Below, in pieces: positions 24,957-36,053 of a stretch of 64,000 bases of DNA. The position numbers were made by a program, and so were the translations under genes. The notes under the pieces were generated by a model. That model did not search any database and was not told the DNA's origin. It was given only the letters and a program-made list of their open reading frames with translations. Every line of letters starts with the position of its first letter. Position 1 is the first letter of the stretch. Source of the stretch: Ulota crispa (taxonomy: Eukaryota > Streptophyta > Bryopsida > Orthotrichales > Orthotrichaceae); assembly GCA_963920765.1 (NCBI GenBank), contig OY987244.1, positions 31,999,678 through 32,063,677 of the forward strand, written 5' to 3'.

Positions 24957-25280
24957 TAAGGTAGGAGGCTCTAATTTGGCTCAAGCTCTAAAATGGATCA
25001 CCTTCTCAAATGTATTATTTTTGCACATGTTTTTCATAGGCTTCAACAATTTTCAGACAATGTACATTTGAGGAGGTGATCCATTTTAGAGCCCTATACC
25101 TTTTCAACTTCAAAATTTCATAACTAATTCCACAAAGCTCCAAAAATTATGAAAAAACTTGGGTCAAATGCCAATTCCTCGTCTTTGAAGGGAAATTTAC
25201 AATAAAACATTCAAGAAGTTTCACCTCCCCAAAATTCAATTTTAACCCTTAGATTATCCATTCATGAGCCTCCTACCTTA
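24957..25280. mobile_element. TAAGGTAG-family TIR element, copy A
   Basis: The ends are TAAGGTAGGAGGCTC and GAGCCTCCTACCTTA, perfect over 15 bp, total 324 bp. The interior contains a sub-hairpin (ATGGATCACCTTCTCAAATGT against ACATTTGAGGAGGTGATCCAT). The whole element is homologous, in reverse orientation, to 41195-41525, so these are two insertions of one subfamily. Confidence 0.8.
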
Positions 25281-25837
25281 TCTAAGGTAGGAAATTCATA
25301 AACGGAGCATATAAGGGAAAACGGGCATCTATGGAATAACCAAGATACCCTTTCAATTTGGAAACATTTGTGGTTGAGAGTCAAAGAGGAAACAATTTTG
25401 TAACCTTTTAAATTGAAATTTTTTGAGTTAGTGTGAATTAACTAAAATTAAACAAAGCAAAAGTCACATAGGTAAGCTATTCTGGATTGTAGGTTGGACC
25501 ACTCATGGTTTGGAGGGAGCTTGAAAATAGACCAAATAAGTCCAAAAAACAATCAATACAGATATCAAGTTGTTCCATCAAGGTTCTAAAACCAAGCAAG
25601 TGCTATCAAATGTGAGACCTTGATATGTAGAAAGCTGCCACATTATGCCTGCCAACGAAAAAGAGGATGACGCTAAGCAAGTCCTACAACAGAGCACTAA
25701 AGGATTTAATTGAAACTTTTGTTTATTTATTTGTTCCGACAGCTGTTCAAATTTGTGTGATTGGCAAATTGAAATGAAGTTATGATGCAAAATCACACTA
25801 ATCGTGTGTAATTGTGGCTCTAATCAGTTCCTTAACT
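25281..25837. other. Gene-free AT-rich DNA
   Basis: It begins with another TAAGGTAGGAAATTCATAAA-like half-end at 25282-25304 without an obvious partner. No splice-supported exon or RNA gene is visible. Confidence 0.5.
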
Positions 25838-26130
25838 TAACGTTCAGTAGCGCTACTAGGCAGCACCCCCCTTTGGATGCAATGGTGTGGAATATTTCAC
25901 ACCCATCTTTAGCTATGTGGACATTTGGCTGAATTTGTCAAAGAGTTTATGAAAAAGAGGCTTAGTTTAGTGCACATATGTTGATGTGTAGGCCAGCCAT
26001 GTCAAAAAATTACAAAAATTACAAAAATTACAAAAATTACAAAAATTACAAAAATTACAAAAATTACAAAAATTACAAAAATTACAAAAATTACAAAAAT
26101 TACAAAAATTACAAAAATTACAAACATTAC

Positions 26131-26163
<33 letters not shown>

Positions 26164-26244
26164 TTTTTTTGGTCAGAATGAAGTTCATGGATGATACCTT
26201 AAGAGAGGGAAAGGCAACCTCTCTTCAGGCTACTGAATGTTATG
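25838..26244. mobile_element. Probable TIR element containing a microsatellite
   Basis: The left end AACGTTCAGTAGC and right end GCTACTGAATGTT are near-perfect inverted repeats. The interior includes TGTGGAATATTTCACAC and a GGGAAAGGCAACCTCTCTTC block. A related shorter element is at about 35716-35825, with AACATTCAATGGC and CTACTGAATGTTAT ends and the same GTGGAATATTCCACA and AAAGGCAATTTCTCTTTAGG blocks. The A-rich 9-bp tandem array at 26004-26158 sits inside this copy only. Confidence 0.6.
26004..26158. repeat. AAAAATTAC 9-bp tandem array plus poly-A
   Basis: About thirteen near-perfect head-to-tail copies of the nonamer AAAAATTAC are followed by roughly 30 A residues and then a T run. Because 9 is a multiple of 3, both strands give repetitive open frames (Lys-Asn-Tyr and Cys-Asn-Phe). 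These are artefacts of the repeat. Confidence 0.95.
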
Positions 26245-26751
26245 TGAAACTGTGCATTTGGAAGATGAAATTTTCAACACTGAAATTCTTATTCTTTCAA
26301 ACAACCATCTACACTGCTTTAGACGCTTCTACATGAGTAGTTCTAAATGCGTGCACCAAATTGGAATCTCCTACCTTATGCAAATATCGCAAACTTCAAG
26401 GGTATCCATGAAATTTTTCCTTTATTAAAATTGTCAATATCACTTGGCATCAAAGTTAAGACTCAAAAATTTGCCTTGTCAAACAAAAGCAGCAAACAAT
26501 ACAATATTCAAGCTTTGCAATAAAATTAAAAACTAACTTGTTCAATGAGTAAATACAAAAATTCTTCTGAAGTAGGATCCCCTCATGTAGACTATTACTA
26601 TAAAGTGCCTAACAATAATGTCACAAATACCCTACTATAGTATGCCATTCAATATTTTTGCACAACATAGAATACAATTGACGACTTTTTGGTTTGCATA
26701 ATCAACCTTCAATTCTTATGTAAATACCAATCAAACACATCAAATTTCAAT

Positions 26752-26969
26752 TTAACCCCTAAACGTCCCAGCATGCTCCGACCAATATAATACAAGATAT
26801 TTTTCTTGTATTTGGAATGGACCCACACCTTTACTTCATTTGAGACCAACAAAAAAGTTGAAAAATAGATCAATGCGATTCTAGTGAGCTACTTGAGATC
26901 CAAAATTAAAATTTCTTATTGGTAGCAAATAAATGATAATTATGCGTCAGAATATATACTAAGGGTTAA
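26752..26969. mobile_element. TTAACCC-family MITE, relative of 22431-22663
   Basis: The left end is TTAACCCCTAAACGTCCC and the right end is a truncated CTAAGGGTTAA. The interior shares TTCTTGTATTTGGAATGGA, ATAGATCAATGCGATTCTAG and TTTCTTATTGGTAGCAAAT with the copy in the CPOX-like intron. The right TIR is degenerate, suggesting an older copy. Confidence 0.75.
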
Positions 26970-28307
26970 AGAAACCAGAAATATTTTTTTGGAAAACTGT
27001 TTATCTGACATTTTTGGTTTGAAATGACAATCGATTAAGAGTTTTGATGATGAATGATGATGAATGTTTAAGATTTGCTTACATAGTTAAGGAGGTAACA
27101 TTCGTACACACATCTTTCCTTCTAAGGAGCATCTCCAAAGGTGTGATCTTGGTTAAGCATTTCTGCACATAATAAGTACTTGCTTTAACATGAAAAATGT
27201 AGAGATACTCTACATAACTAAGCAATTGAATGTCAAAAATCCATCATGAATATTTTTCACTCAATCATCAAAGAAAACTTTTGAACATTAAATGAAGCAA
27301 TTAGTGAAAAAGGAGTTTTGATTATTTCAAGCTCATGCTTGACTAAAATTGCTTGAGGATTAAGTGTCAATCATGCAAGACAACAAAATACCAATCCTAC
27401 ACTGAATGATGCAAACTTTCTCGAATGGTACAAGACGGTGCCCATAACATTGTTACCGGGTACTACACGCGGCAAAGTAGCCATCTGATTAGTTGTCTGT
27501 ATTTCAATTGTGAGGCTGGTTCCCATGGGTATAAAATGCTAAATTGAAGCATGAAGGGTGTGATGGATGAGTAGGACCGAAAGTCAGAAAATCCAGTGAA
27601 AATAAATAGAAGTTAATTCCGACCTTCCTGCATCCAATATGTAATGAAACCCCCAATTGATTTTATGTGAAGAAGGGCTACAAATCCCAAAAAATGATTT
27701 AGACAAGAATGTGTTCTTACAATGATTTGAAGAATCTCAGGAAATCCCGCAGACTAACTAATACAGAAACCCTCGTATAGGGCAGCTGACTTTTGAAACT
27801 CTAGATTGACAGAGTCAACTCATAACTGAATCAGTCGATGACCTGCGAAAGAACAACTCGGAAACGTTAGGAATTCAGTTCATAATTTTATCAAACACAT
27901 TGATCTTCCAAGCAAGTGAAATTATAAGCAAACATTGGTATGCAAGGTACTGTAATCTAGGTTCTGAAACTACGACGCCTGCTTAACGACGATATATGTG
28001 TTCAGCAAGCAAACAATGTTTCAGAATAGGATACTGTAAAAACATCAACAAACGAAGGTAGATTCAAACCTGTAACCTAAGAATGTCATAAAAGAATGCT
28101 GGAATAGGGCTGATGCCATTCTTGCGCCTACAAAACTGCAGCACCGCCTCTCGATGGACTCGTGAACTTCAATGTCGTTGAATGAGTTTCGATTTCTAAA
28201 GTGTAAGTGCGCTAGATACTATTTTGGGGCAATTGCCACTCCCTACAAAAGGCCTAATTTATGATAAGGTTTCCTCCAAAATACAGTATCTTACATTGAA
28301 TCACTAA
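26970..28307. other. Intergenic DNA downstream of the XTH gene
   Basis: AT-rich up to about 27400, then more balanced composition up to the XTH stop codon. The part nearest 28308 is the likely 3'UTR. No other exon, RNA gene or complete inverted-repeat element is visible. Confidence 0.45.
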
Positions 28308-30347
28308 CTAATGAGAATAGTACCCCTTCTTGATGTCACCAATAATCTTCAAACCATCCAAGTGTTTGAGAGGAAGAGGGCCATAGACTTGAAGTCCTGA
28401 GTTGCGGTTACACTCTGGGTGCCCTTCTGGGTATCGGTTGATATCTTTACAATAATCATACATCAAAAGGTTTTCTGTCACCCACTGTAACCGAGCTGAC
28501 TGCCTGGTTGTGAAGTTTTGGATAGTAGCCCTTTTTAACATAGCATCAGTGTCTGATGAATTGGTGCATCGACTGATGTTTCCTCTATACCATGGAACAT
28601 CACATCCTTCAACTTCATAGCCTCTATAAGCCGCGACCTATATAATACAGAAGACATCAGAGATGATAATGCAAAATCCCAGTGATGATCACTCATAAAA
28701 CATTTAACCCCAAAACATTAAGATAGCATTAATCAATTTTTACCATACGTTGGCTCACTGCCTGCAAGACTACATGCAGAGAAGTTCAGGAGTGCTTGTG
28801 ATTTGGAAATAAGCAAAGCAATAGAACGCAGAAAAAGAATACGAAACCGTACAAATGGTGCGTTTTTCCAATTCAACTTGATAGCTCCATTTTGAGTTGC
28901 CCACTCTTCTCCGTTCCACAAGCTTGCGAATACACTCATTGCCTGATGACCCGGGAATGGGACGCCTAGATCTTCATTGTTCCTGTAAATTCTGATAGGT
29001 GTGTCGTCTACCATGAATCTGCGTTGATGAATTACTTGTTAAAACGGAAGAACATACTTGCAGATACGAAGACCTGAACAAAATACACAACTAAAGGAAA
29101 CGTTCTCTACTGTAAAGAAGCCACATTAATCAACTGGACAGCGTAAAACAAGAAATTCAAGTAATAATGCAAAAGCAGCTTGTGAACGTACATGACTATA
29201 TGCTTGTTCCAGTGGATCTCGTATGTGTGAAAATCCTCTGTAGGGTCGAACCAAAGTCTCACACGCTGCTCGCGGTCACCTACTCCTGAAGCGTAAACAT
29301 TGGTTTGCAGGACATACGGCTTGCCAGGTTCATTGCCGAGAAACTCAAAATCAATTTCGTCATGCTTTCCGCTTAGAGACGAAGTCTGGCAAGGAACGCC
29401 CAACAAAATGTTAATGTGAGCAATTGTAAGGTACTACATATGTACCACAGCAGTCGCTACCATTTTAATATGAATATGAATAAAGCGCAGCATCCACGTC
29501 AGGACTTTTCGGATTGAGACTGACGCAGGCCGAGATTTTACTCATGGCATATTCCGATGCCAGAAACTTCTACGACCGATTGAGCTGCAGAAATGAACTG
29601 GTTGTGCGGCAAGTGACCTTACATAGAATGTGCTGACGGTCCCTGCTGAGTCACCGGGATGAACCTTCATTTGAATACTAAAGCGCCCAAAAAGGTACCT
29701 CGTCTTGGACGCGAAACCAGCAGCTGCAGGCAAACAGAAAACGAAGGCAACAACGCTAAGACAAGCAGGAAAATTCTGTCATTATTATGGTTATACATAG
29801 AGGTGGGTAAAAGACGAGGCACAGAAGAAGTCGTTCAGCAAACCAACGCGGAAATTGAAACAAGGGTTGAAACCACCGAAAGGGTTTACCTAATCCAACT
29901 GCTATCGCTTATTAACTGGTATCAAGCTCATTTCTAGTTCAATCAAATAGACAGAAGTAATCATCTTTTCTCTCACAGTTATCAGGGGGGTGGTCGTACA
30001 TAGGAGCTGAATACGATAACCGTCGACACAAGATGACAACATAACAGCTTGCTAGAAGAAACCTAAACAGAAAATATGCAGTAATAATGAATCTCCTGGC
30101 GACTAGCTTCTGTAAAAATATTCAAAACATCACAGTGATTACCTGCCGTTTGATCAAGAACAAGTTCAGCAACCTCGCCACCCTCGGACAACTTGTAGTG
30201 GTGCTTGTCAGAAGTAGACCAAAAATGACGGGGAAATGTTGATTGTTCGTCTGCGTCATACTGGCTAGTTTGTGGCACTATCCCTGTAGCTAATCCCATC
30301 GCCATTGAGAAGACCACAAACACGCAAATATGGATCTGCAGTCCCAT
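28308..30347 (-). CDS. XTH: Xyloglucan endotransglucosylase/hydrolase (GH16)
   Basis: Five exons are read on the minus strand: 30347-30143, 29723-29623, 29385-29192, 29018-28853, 28637-28308 (996 nt, 331 aa), all in frame. XTHs cut and religate or hydrolyse xyloglucan in the cell wall. The first 22 or so residues ([20 protein letters not shown]) are a secretion signal. The catalytic motif [11 protein letters not shown] is at residues 110-120, with Glu112 as nucleophile and Glu116 as acid/base. Downstream lie [33 protein letters not shown] and [12 protein letters not shown], then the C-terminal XET domain with GCDVPW and [12 protein letters not shown] plus PEC. The asparagine after the motif is followed by Glu-Pro, so the usual N-glycosylation sequon is absent there, as in group III XTHs. 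An upstream in-frame ATG at 30401 would put 18 charged residues before the signal peptide, so I prefer 30347. Confidence 0.96.
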
Positions 30348-32130
30348 CCTAGCCAAAATGCTATTGCGGTTCTTCGATCTCCTTTCAAAACACTGTAACA
30401 CCCGACCTGCTTCTGATCAACACCAGAACTAATCACCAAATTCTTTGCACAATGAGCACAACACGCTATCATAATCTCTGACAAAATGTCATTGAGAAGC
30501 TGTCATGAAGGTGGTTTATCCTTGCATAGGGTAGACGTCCGTGACAACTCCTGTTTGAGTCATGCCAGAATTGAAACAGGTTTTCATTCCCTCATTCTGA
30601 ACAGCATGCGGATATCACTCACAGCAGAGAACGAAAATTCGTCTCTGTGTTTTCAGAAGAAATTCTGCCATTCATAGGGCAAAATGGTATGCTAGATATA
30701 TCCCTGATCCCCGCGTTCACAAGATTCTATGGCGCAGTCCTTATACAGGCAGGTTTCTGGAGACTTGAGTCTCGATAATGGAGACGCCGTGCTCCTAGAA
30801 GAACCTTGGTGTCTTACTGCACGCCTCGACAAAACTGCAGTGACAGAGCCGCGCTAAAAAGAACTCCGCATTTGCAACGTTCAATGACTCACCAACGTCT
30901 GAAAAAGAAACACAATAGCTCAGCACGCTGAAGAAGGACTACTAATGTATTATGAAGAGTTTCTTGGTTAGCATTGAAAACACGTATCTGAAACTCTTGA
31001 TAAAACATTTTATATATATGATGATCTGAATGTTAGCACAGACCGTTTCTGAGTTCTCCTGTGAAGCAAAGAGAAAACGAGCCCTCACGAAATTTCTGCA
31101 ACAAATAAGCCCTATTAGTCAATCAATATAAACAAATGTTATTAGCCAGAAGAATATGTGCCAAGAATTGGATGAAACGAAGTCTGTCAGAATCTCTCCA
31201 AAACTTCTACGGAGGTCGGGAAAGCAATGAAACGAAGCCCATCTCTCCATTCGAAATGAATAAAACTATCGTGCTGACAACATGGAAACTTCACAGAACT
31301 CCAAAAACAGAGAACCATATGTTCGAGTATCTCTTTGATTTTACTCCCATATTGCTACAATACAAAAATTATTTACAGACACTACGCAAGTACAGGTACA
31401 GTGATCTGCGAGATCCAATGCAACTACTACGCACGATTGAGCGACATTCGAACAATGAAGCAAAAGCGACATTCAAGGTCTTTCATGCACCAAATAGTCA
31501 ATGCAGCTAAAATAAACCTAAACCGGCATTGTCCCAAGCTCCACTAAATACCAGTCTCAAGCTGTCGTAAGTTCGCAACAACAATACAGAAAATGAAACA
31601 GAAAACAACAGATCGCCGCAACAATGAACATACTCATGCAACAAAAACAGCACACACTCTCTCTCCAGGAAATAACAGTCCATCACATGAAAACAAAAAA
31701 CCTCTATCTACTGCAGATTCGCACCATGCCAATACCTCGTGAAACAGAGGGAGAAAAAGAAAAGAAAAAACAAGAGTAACACTAATCCTGCCTCTCAAAT
31801 CACAACCATCCGCTCCGCTTTCCAAGCAAACTAAAGCAAACCGCAGCATACAACATTGCGCTATAAGATCAATGCAACAATCAGCCAAGTTTCTCTCTCA
31901 ACACACACCGTGCTCAACCTCAAGCAAAGAACTAGCACCTCACAAAGCCCTACCTCTGGACATAACTCCAATGCCAGCAAGTGACAACCAAACAAAGTAG
32001 AGAAATCAAAAGAAAAGATCGCCAACTGTTGCAGCTATTGACCATCAACTCCGCAGTCGCCATTTCACTTACCACAATCAGGTCTGCAGAAAGACAGACA
32101 CAGAGCACTCGAGAACAGCGCAACCGCAGC
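30348..32130. other. XTH upstream region
   Basis: The 300 or so bases next to the start codon are the likely 5'UTR and promoter; no convincing TATA box can be assigned. From 31100 to 32130 composition is balanced, with open frames on both strands but none with a recognisable motif. Confidence 0.4.
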
Positions 32131-32820
32131 GACGTCACCTTGAAGCGACGTACATTTTCCTATCGTCTACCCCTCGAACGATGCCAAAGCTACGAGGCGA
32201 AGCCGAGGGAGTACGCATCAACCCCGAATCAGCCGAACAAACACACAGAGTAGCATGTGCACACGACGGCGTACACAGGCAAACAACGCACCAGACGGGA
32301 CGAGCGTTGGGCCTAGGCGGCACTGCCCTGCCCTGCCCTGCCCTGCCCTGCTGCCAGTCTGGGGGGCCATCGCCATCCCAGACCAACGAATGGGCTTCCT
32401 GAGGTCCTTTTCTCACCGTTGAATCTCCCAGAACGTCACCTGCTGACGAACGTTCGACGTTTTCATCCGAAGCGGGGATGATCTCCGTCATCTTACCCGC
32501 CAGTTTCATGCAGATCGGGCGTGCGCCACTTGGTGGGTCGGAAACGGGACCCGCGGGGTAAGATACAGTGTAGGAAGCCAGCTGCCGTGTGGAAGCCGCG
32601 TGAAGGCGCTGGAAGGGAGGGAGTAGGGAGGGGTGGGGTGGTGCCGTGCTGTCTGGGCGGGCTGCCGCGGAGTACCTTTCAATGCGAAAAGTAAGAGCGG
32701 TTTCCGTGGATGGAGTTGGTGCAACCGTGAGCGTGACAACGACTCCCACTGCCCCCCCCCGCCCGAAGTGTCCATTCTCTGCGTCCATCATGAACCGAAC
32801 TGATTGCGCAACTCGCACTT
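32131..32820 (-). promoter_or_regulatory. GC-rich island with a long minus-strand open frame
   Basis: Composition is sharply GC-rich between AT-rich flanks. A minus-strand frame from 32818 to 32138 is open for 226 codons and contains a non-repetitive segment (MKLAGKMTEIIPASDENVER, near 32515-32450). The rest is proline/alanine-rich or driven by the CCCTG array. It could be a CpG-like promoter, an untranslated first exon of the downstream XTH transcription unit, or an exon of an unrecognised gene. I cannot choose between these from sequence. Confidence 0.35.
32323..32351. repeat. CCCTG pentanucleotide array
   Basis: About five and a half tandem copies of CCCTG (read as TGCCC) within the GC-rich island. 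Confidence 0.9.
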
Positions 32821-33704
32821 TGCCTCTTCAAACGTTTACATTTCTCATTCATTCACCCCACATTTTTCATTCATCCATCCCACATTTTTCATTCATCCGC
32901 CCCACATTTTCCTCCTTCCTTAACCCATGAACGCCCACACCAAAATCAAGAAAATGAGGCCAAGAGGGACCATGCTAGATGTCCCTAGCTAGGAACTTAG
33001 ATCGGGGAGGATTCACTGCTAAAATAACAAAAACGGTGCTTGATGCACCCAACCAAAAATTTGCAGAACTTTTGACGACATCATTTTGTAAATTATGATA
33101 GTCAAAGTACAATTGACTATGTGGCAACCGGTCAATTTTGGGGGAGTTTGTGGCTATGGATGCAAAAATTCATGTCTTAGAGGAGGCTTCTATTGATGAA
33201 ATTTAGGTAGGGGGTGCAATTTACAAGTATCTCGCTTGTTGTCAAATTTGATGATGTTCTGACATCCGCAATGTGCATTTTTAGAGGCCCAAAGTTGCAA
33301 GGCTCACACAACATAGTGGATGATAGACGGGGTACGGGTAAGGTTTTGACCTCCACAAGGGCACGGCTCTCGATGGTACAGTTGCAAAACCCTTCTCTAG
33401 TCTAAACCATGCGTGGCAAAACACCCCTAACGGTATGGAATCAGGCATAGTTGGTGATCTCTATCCTTGCACTTAAACCCTAGACCACATGAAATGAAGT
33501 TCTAGCATACTATTGTCATACTTGACTTGCACATCCATGCTTGTACAAGTGGTGGAATCCCCATCACCCACTATGTGGCATGAGAGTAGTACCATACCCT
33601 AAACCCAAGTACAATTATGAGACAGTATACCCATGATTTGGACTCCATTTCCTACAAAGTTTGATCTTGGGAGGCCAGAATCTAGCATGTGGGGTGCTCA
33701 AGGG
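32821..33704. other. Gene-free DNA
   Basis: A short pyrimidine-rich direct repeat at 32840-32925 repeats CCCACATTTTTCATTCATCC about three times. After that comes moderately AT-rich unique-looking DNA without a supported gene. Confidence 0.5.
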
Positions 33705-33954
33705 TTAACCCCTAAAGCGCCTAGCTCATGGACAGTCATTTTGGGACTAGATGTGGTGTTTTCAAAAAAATGGGCACCAGCGCCTAAAAATCGAGATCCA
33801 TGAAAACATCTAATTGCAATGAATACACTTGAGCACCCCACTCCACCTCCCCGTGTACACTTATTGTAGCAATACAACCCTATCACCCTAACTAAAATAT
33901 ATGTTTTTCAATTTAGAATGACATGATCCCATTGCTGGGGCGCTCAGGTGTTAA
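33705..33954. mobile_element. TTAACCC-family TIR element
   Basis: The ends are TTAACCCCTAAAGCGCC and GGCGCTCAGGTGTTAA (imperfect inverted repeats). The element is 250 bp and non-coding. A second, apparently incomplete element starts at its right edge (TTAACCTTTAATCCCTCATTG, 33951). That element's interior (CATTGATCTATATTCCAACT, then ATAAAGGTGTAAATTCATTC) is shared with 59895-60125. Confidence 0.7.
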
Positions 33955-34774
33955 CCTTTAATCCCTCATTGCCCACGCAGTAAAATTGCCCCCATTTCTT
34001 GTGTACTCTAAAATCTGTCAGTGATGGGGGGTTATAAATCCCATGTAGATAGTTGACACGTTATTGTATAATTGATAGTTGTTACCAACAAGAGGTTTTG
34101 ATTTGAGATTTCCAATAGTAGCTCACTAAACTTGCATTGATCTATATTCCAACTTCTTTGTTAATTTAAAATTGATAAAGGTGTAAATTCATTCCAAGCA
34201 CATGAAAAATACCTTGTGTTGTACAATCCTCGGACAATATTTTCTGCTGCCCCTTTTCACAATTCACAAAACTTGGCATATTATGAATACAAAAGTTGCT
34301 TTATTCTTTTGCACCATCCATATTTAATTCTTACCAGCAACCCAATCAATTATACCAACATTCAATTCCAAAAAACTAAAACCCAAAATTTAATGAAATA
34401 TTTTGTACACTAATCATGGGTTTGCATGATAATTAATTGAAAAACATTGGTGATAAGTTTTTGAGATTTGATTGCACAAATATGTAGAAAATATTCATTT
34501 GCACATCTTTTCTTCTAACAAACATCTCCAAAAAAGTTTTGAATTTTGGGTGTTCATGTCCTAATTTTGTAAATAAAAAAATTCTCTATGGTAATTAGAC
34601 TTTGCTATTTAACTCACAAATTAAGGTTGAGTTTGTACCTTTAAGCACAATGATACACTTACTTTGGCAAAAACTAATAAAATAAGCAAAAATATTTGCT
34701 TTACCAAATTGAGCCATACCCGGCAAAAATTATTGTCCGATGATTGTACTAGCCTCAAAGGGTTTTTTAGAGGT
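33955..34774. repeat. Diverged repeat remnants
   Basis: Positions 33955-34235 are a relative of the 59895 element. Positions 34320-34520 are a relative of the 14040-14260 and 43.0/43.9-kb repeat (landmark TGAAAAACATTGGTGATAAG). The two are juxtaposed without clean ends, which suggests nested or truncated insertions. No gene signal. Confidence 0.5.
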
Positions 34775-34995
34775 TTAACCCTTGAAGGGCCTGAACGCCC
34801 TTTGCGGCCATATGTATAGACATATTTGAGCTGCTCTAAGGGTTTTTCAAAAAAAAAAAATACATCCACTACCATACAACCCTTCAATATGTATGGTTAT
34901 AACACGTAATTTTCAATTGATTCAAACTTCTAAATATTGGTTGCGACCATATTTGGAACCGTAGCTCCAAAGCCCAAGGGCCCTTCAGGGGTTAA
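34775..34995. mobile_element. TTAACCC-family MITE, subfamily GAAGGGCC, copy 1
   Basis: The left end is TTAACCCTTGAAGGGCC and the right end is GGGCCCTTCAGGGGTTAA. The 221-bp element is strongly similar along its length to 40097-40327, for example GCCCTTTGCGGCC, ACAACCCTTCAATATGTATG and ATATTGGTTGCGAC. Confidence 0.85.
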
Positions 34996-36053
34996 GGATT
35001 AATTTGTGTATCTAAAACACAAGAGCCCCCATGCCACAAATCTGGCTAAATTGAGCAAAAAAAAATTATACCAGATTTTCTGTCTTACAGCAAAAATAAT
35101 TCCTTATGCCAATTGTTGATCCTTGTGCCAATTGTTGATCCTTGTGCCAATTGTTGATCCTTGTGCCAATTGTTGATCCTTGTGCCAATTGTTGATCCTT
35201 GTGCCAATTTTCTTGCCACTAAGTATTTGATTGCCGTAGTGTTAAATTTGAAGTTTTTAACACCTTTCGCAATACTATTAGCTACTTGAGCTGATCCAAC
35301 AGACAGTGGTTGGAATAATTGTTCCAAATTGTCCTCTATTAATATGTCGTGAATTTTAGATAGTAAGCCCAAAAATATGCCTTCTGTCAATTCAAAAATG
35401 GCCTCCAACTACTCAGCTTTAAACTATTTCATTCCAAATTTGAAAATCTAATCGTATATAGGATTTGACAATTACAAGTCCATTGTATGTAATTCTTCTC
35501 AAAAAATTGCAAGTATTTATGAAGTACATCATTCAAAGATTTTATTTTAGAATTCTAAGTTTTTCGTTTTATTTGTAAAAATTAGTGGGCCATTGGTGTG
35601 TACCAATGTCCACAACATGGCTGAATTTAGCAAAACACATTTCTAACGCTTTTCTGAGCTACAAATATCTTGAATACCACAATGTTGAATTGTAGCCATC
35701 AGCAGATTAAACAACATAACATTCAATGGCACTCAGCAGGCCTGCCCTCCCTCCAATTGAAGAGTGTGGAATATTCCACATTCATCAAAGGGAAAGGCAA
35801 TTTCTCTTTAGGCTACTGAATGTTATTAATCTCATAGGCTAATTTTAAAATCTCATTTGGGGTCACAGGTACGGCAGAAGGCCAAAAATGGGCCTACTTC
35901 TAGAAGCGTCCTCTTACACAAAAGTATGTATTGAATAGTTCAATGTATTAAGCCTAAACATTTCAAGAAGAGAAGGCTTTTAGAATTTTTTTCCATTCAA
36001 ATTTTAGAAATCCACAAGTGATTCCACAAAAAGTTCCAAAAGTAAAAATGAAA
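34996..36053. other. Gene-free DNA with a minisatellite
   Basis: Contains the 19-bp minisatellite at 35102-35209 and, at 35716-35825, a shorter relative of the 25838-26244 element. The remaining AT-rich sequence shows no supported gene. Confidence 0.5.
35102..35209. repeat. 19-bp minisatellite
   Basis: Five complete and one partial head-to-tail copies of CCTTGTGCCAATTGTTGAT, nearly identical; the first has CCTTATG. The copies are directly adjacent, without spacers. On the minus strand this translates as a repeated Gln/Gly/Asn/Trp-rich peptide, which I take as an artefact of the repeat. Confidence 0.95.

Noticed and set aside
25967-26188. Cys-Asn-Phe and Lys-Asn-Tyr repeat proteins
   Set aside because: They are translations of a nonamer microsatellite and poly-A, not genes.
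28841-28852. XTH exon 4 ending at the later GT (after ...GTACG)
   Set aside because: That donor shifts the frame into exon 5. The earlier GTACGG after TTT keeps the frame and gives the family sequence [12 protein letters not shown].
35102-35209. Regular repeats considered as a CRISPR array
   Set aside because: The 19-bp units are directly adjacent with no unique spacers, and the host is a plant. This is a minisatellite.
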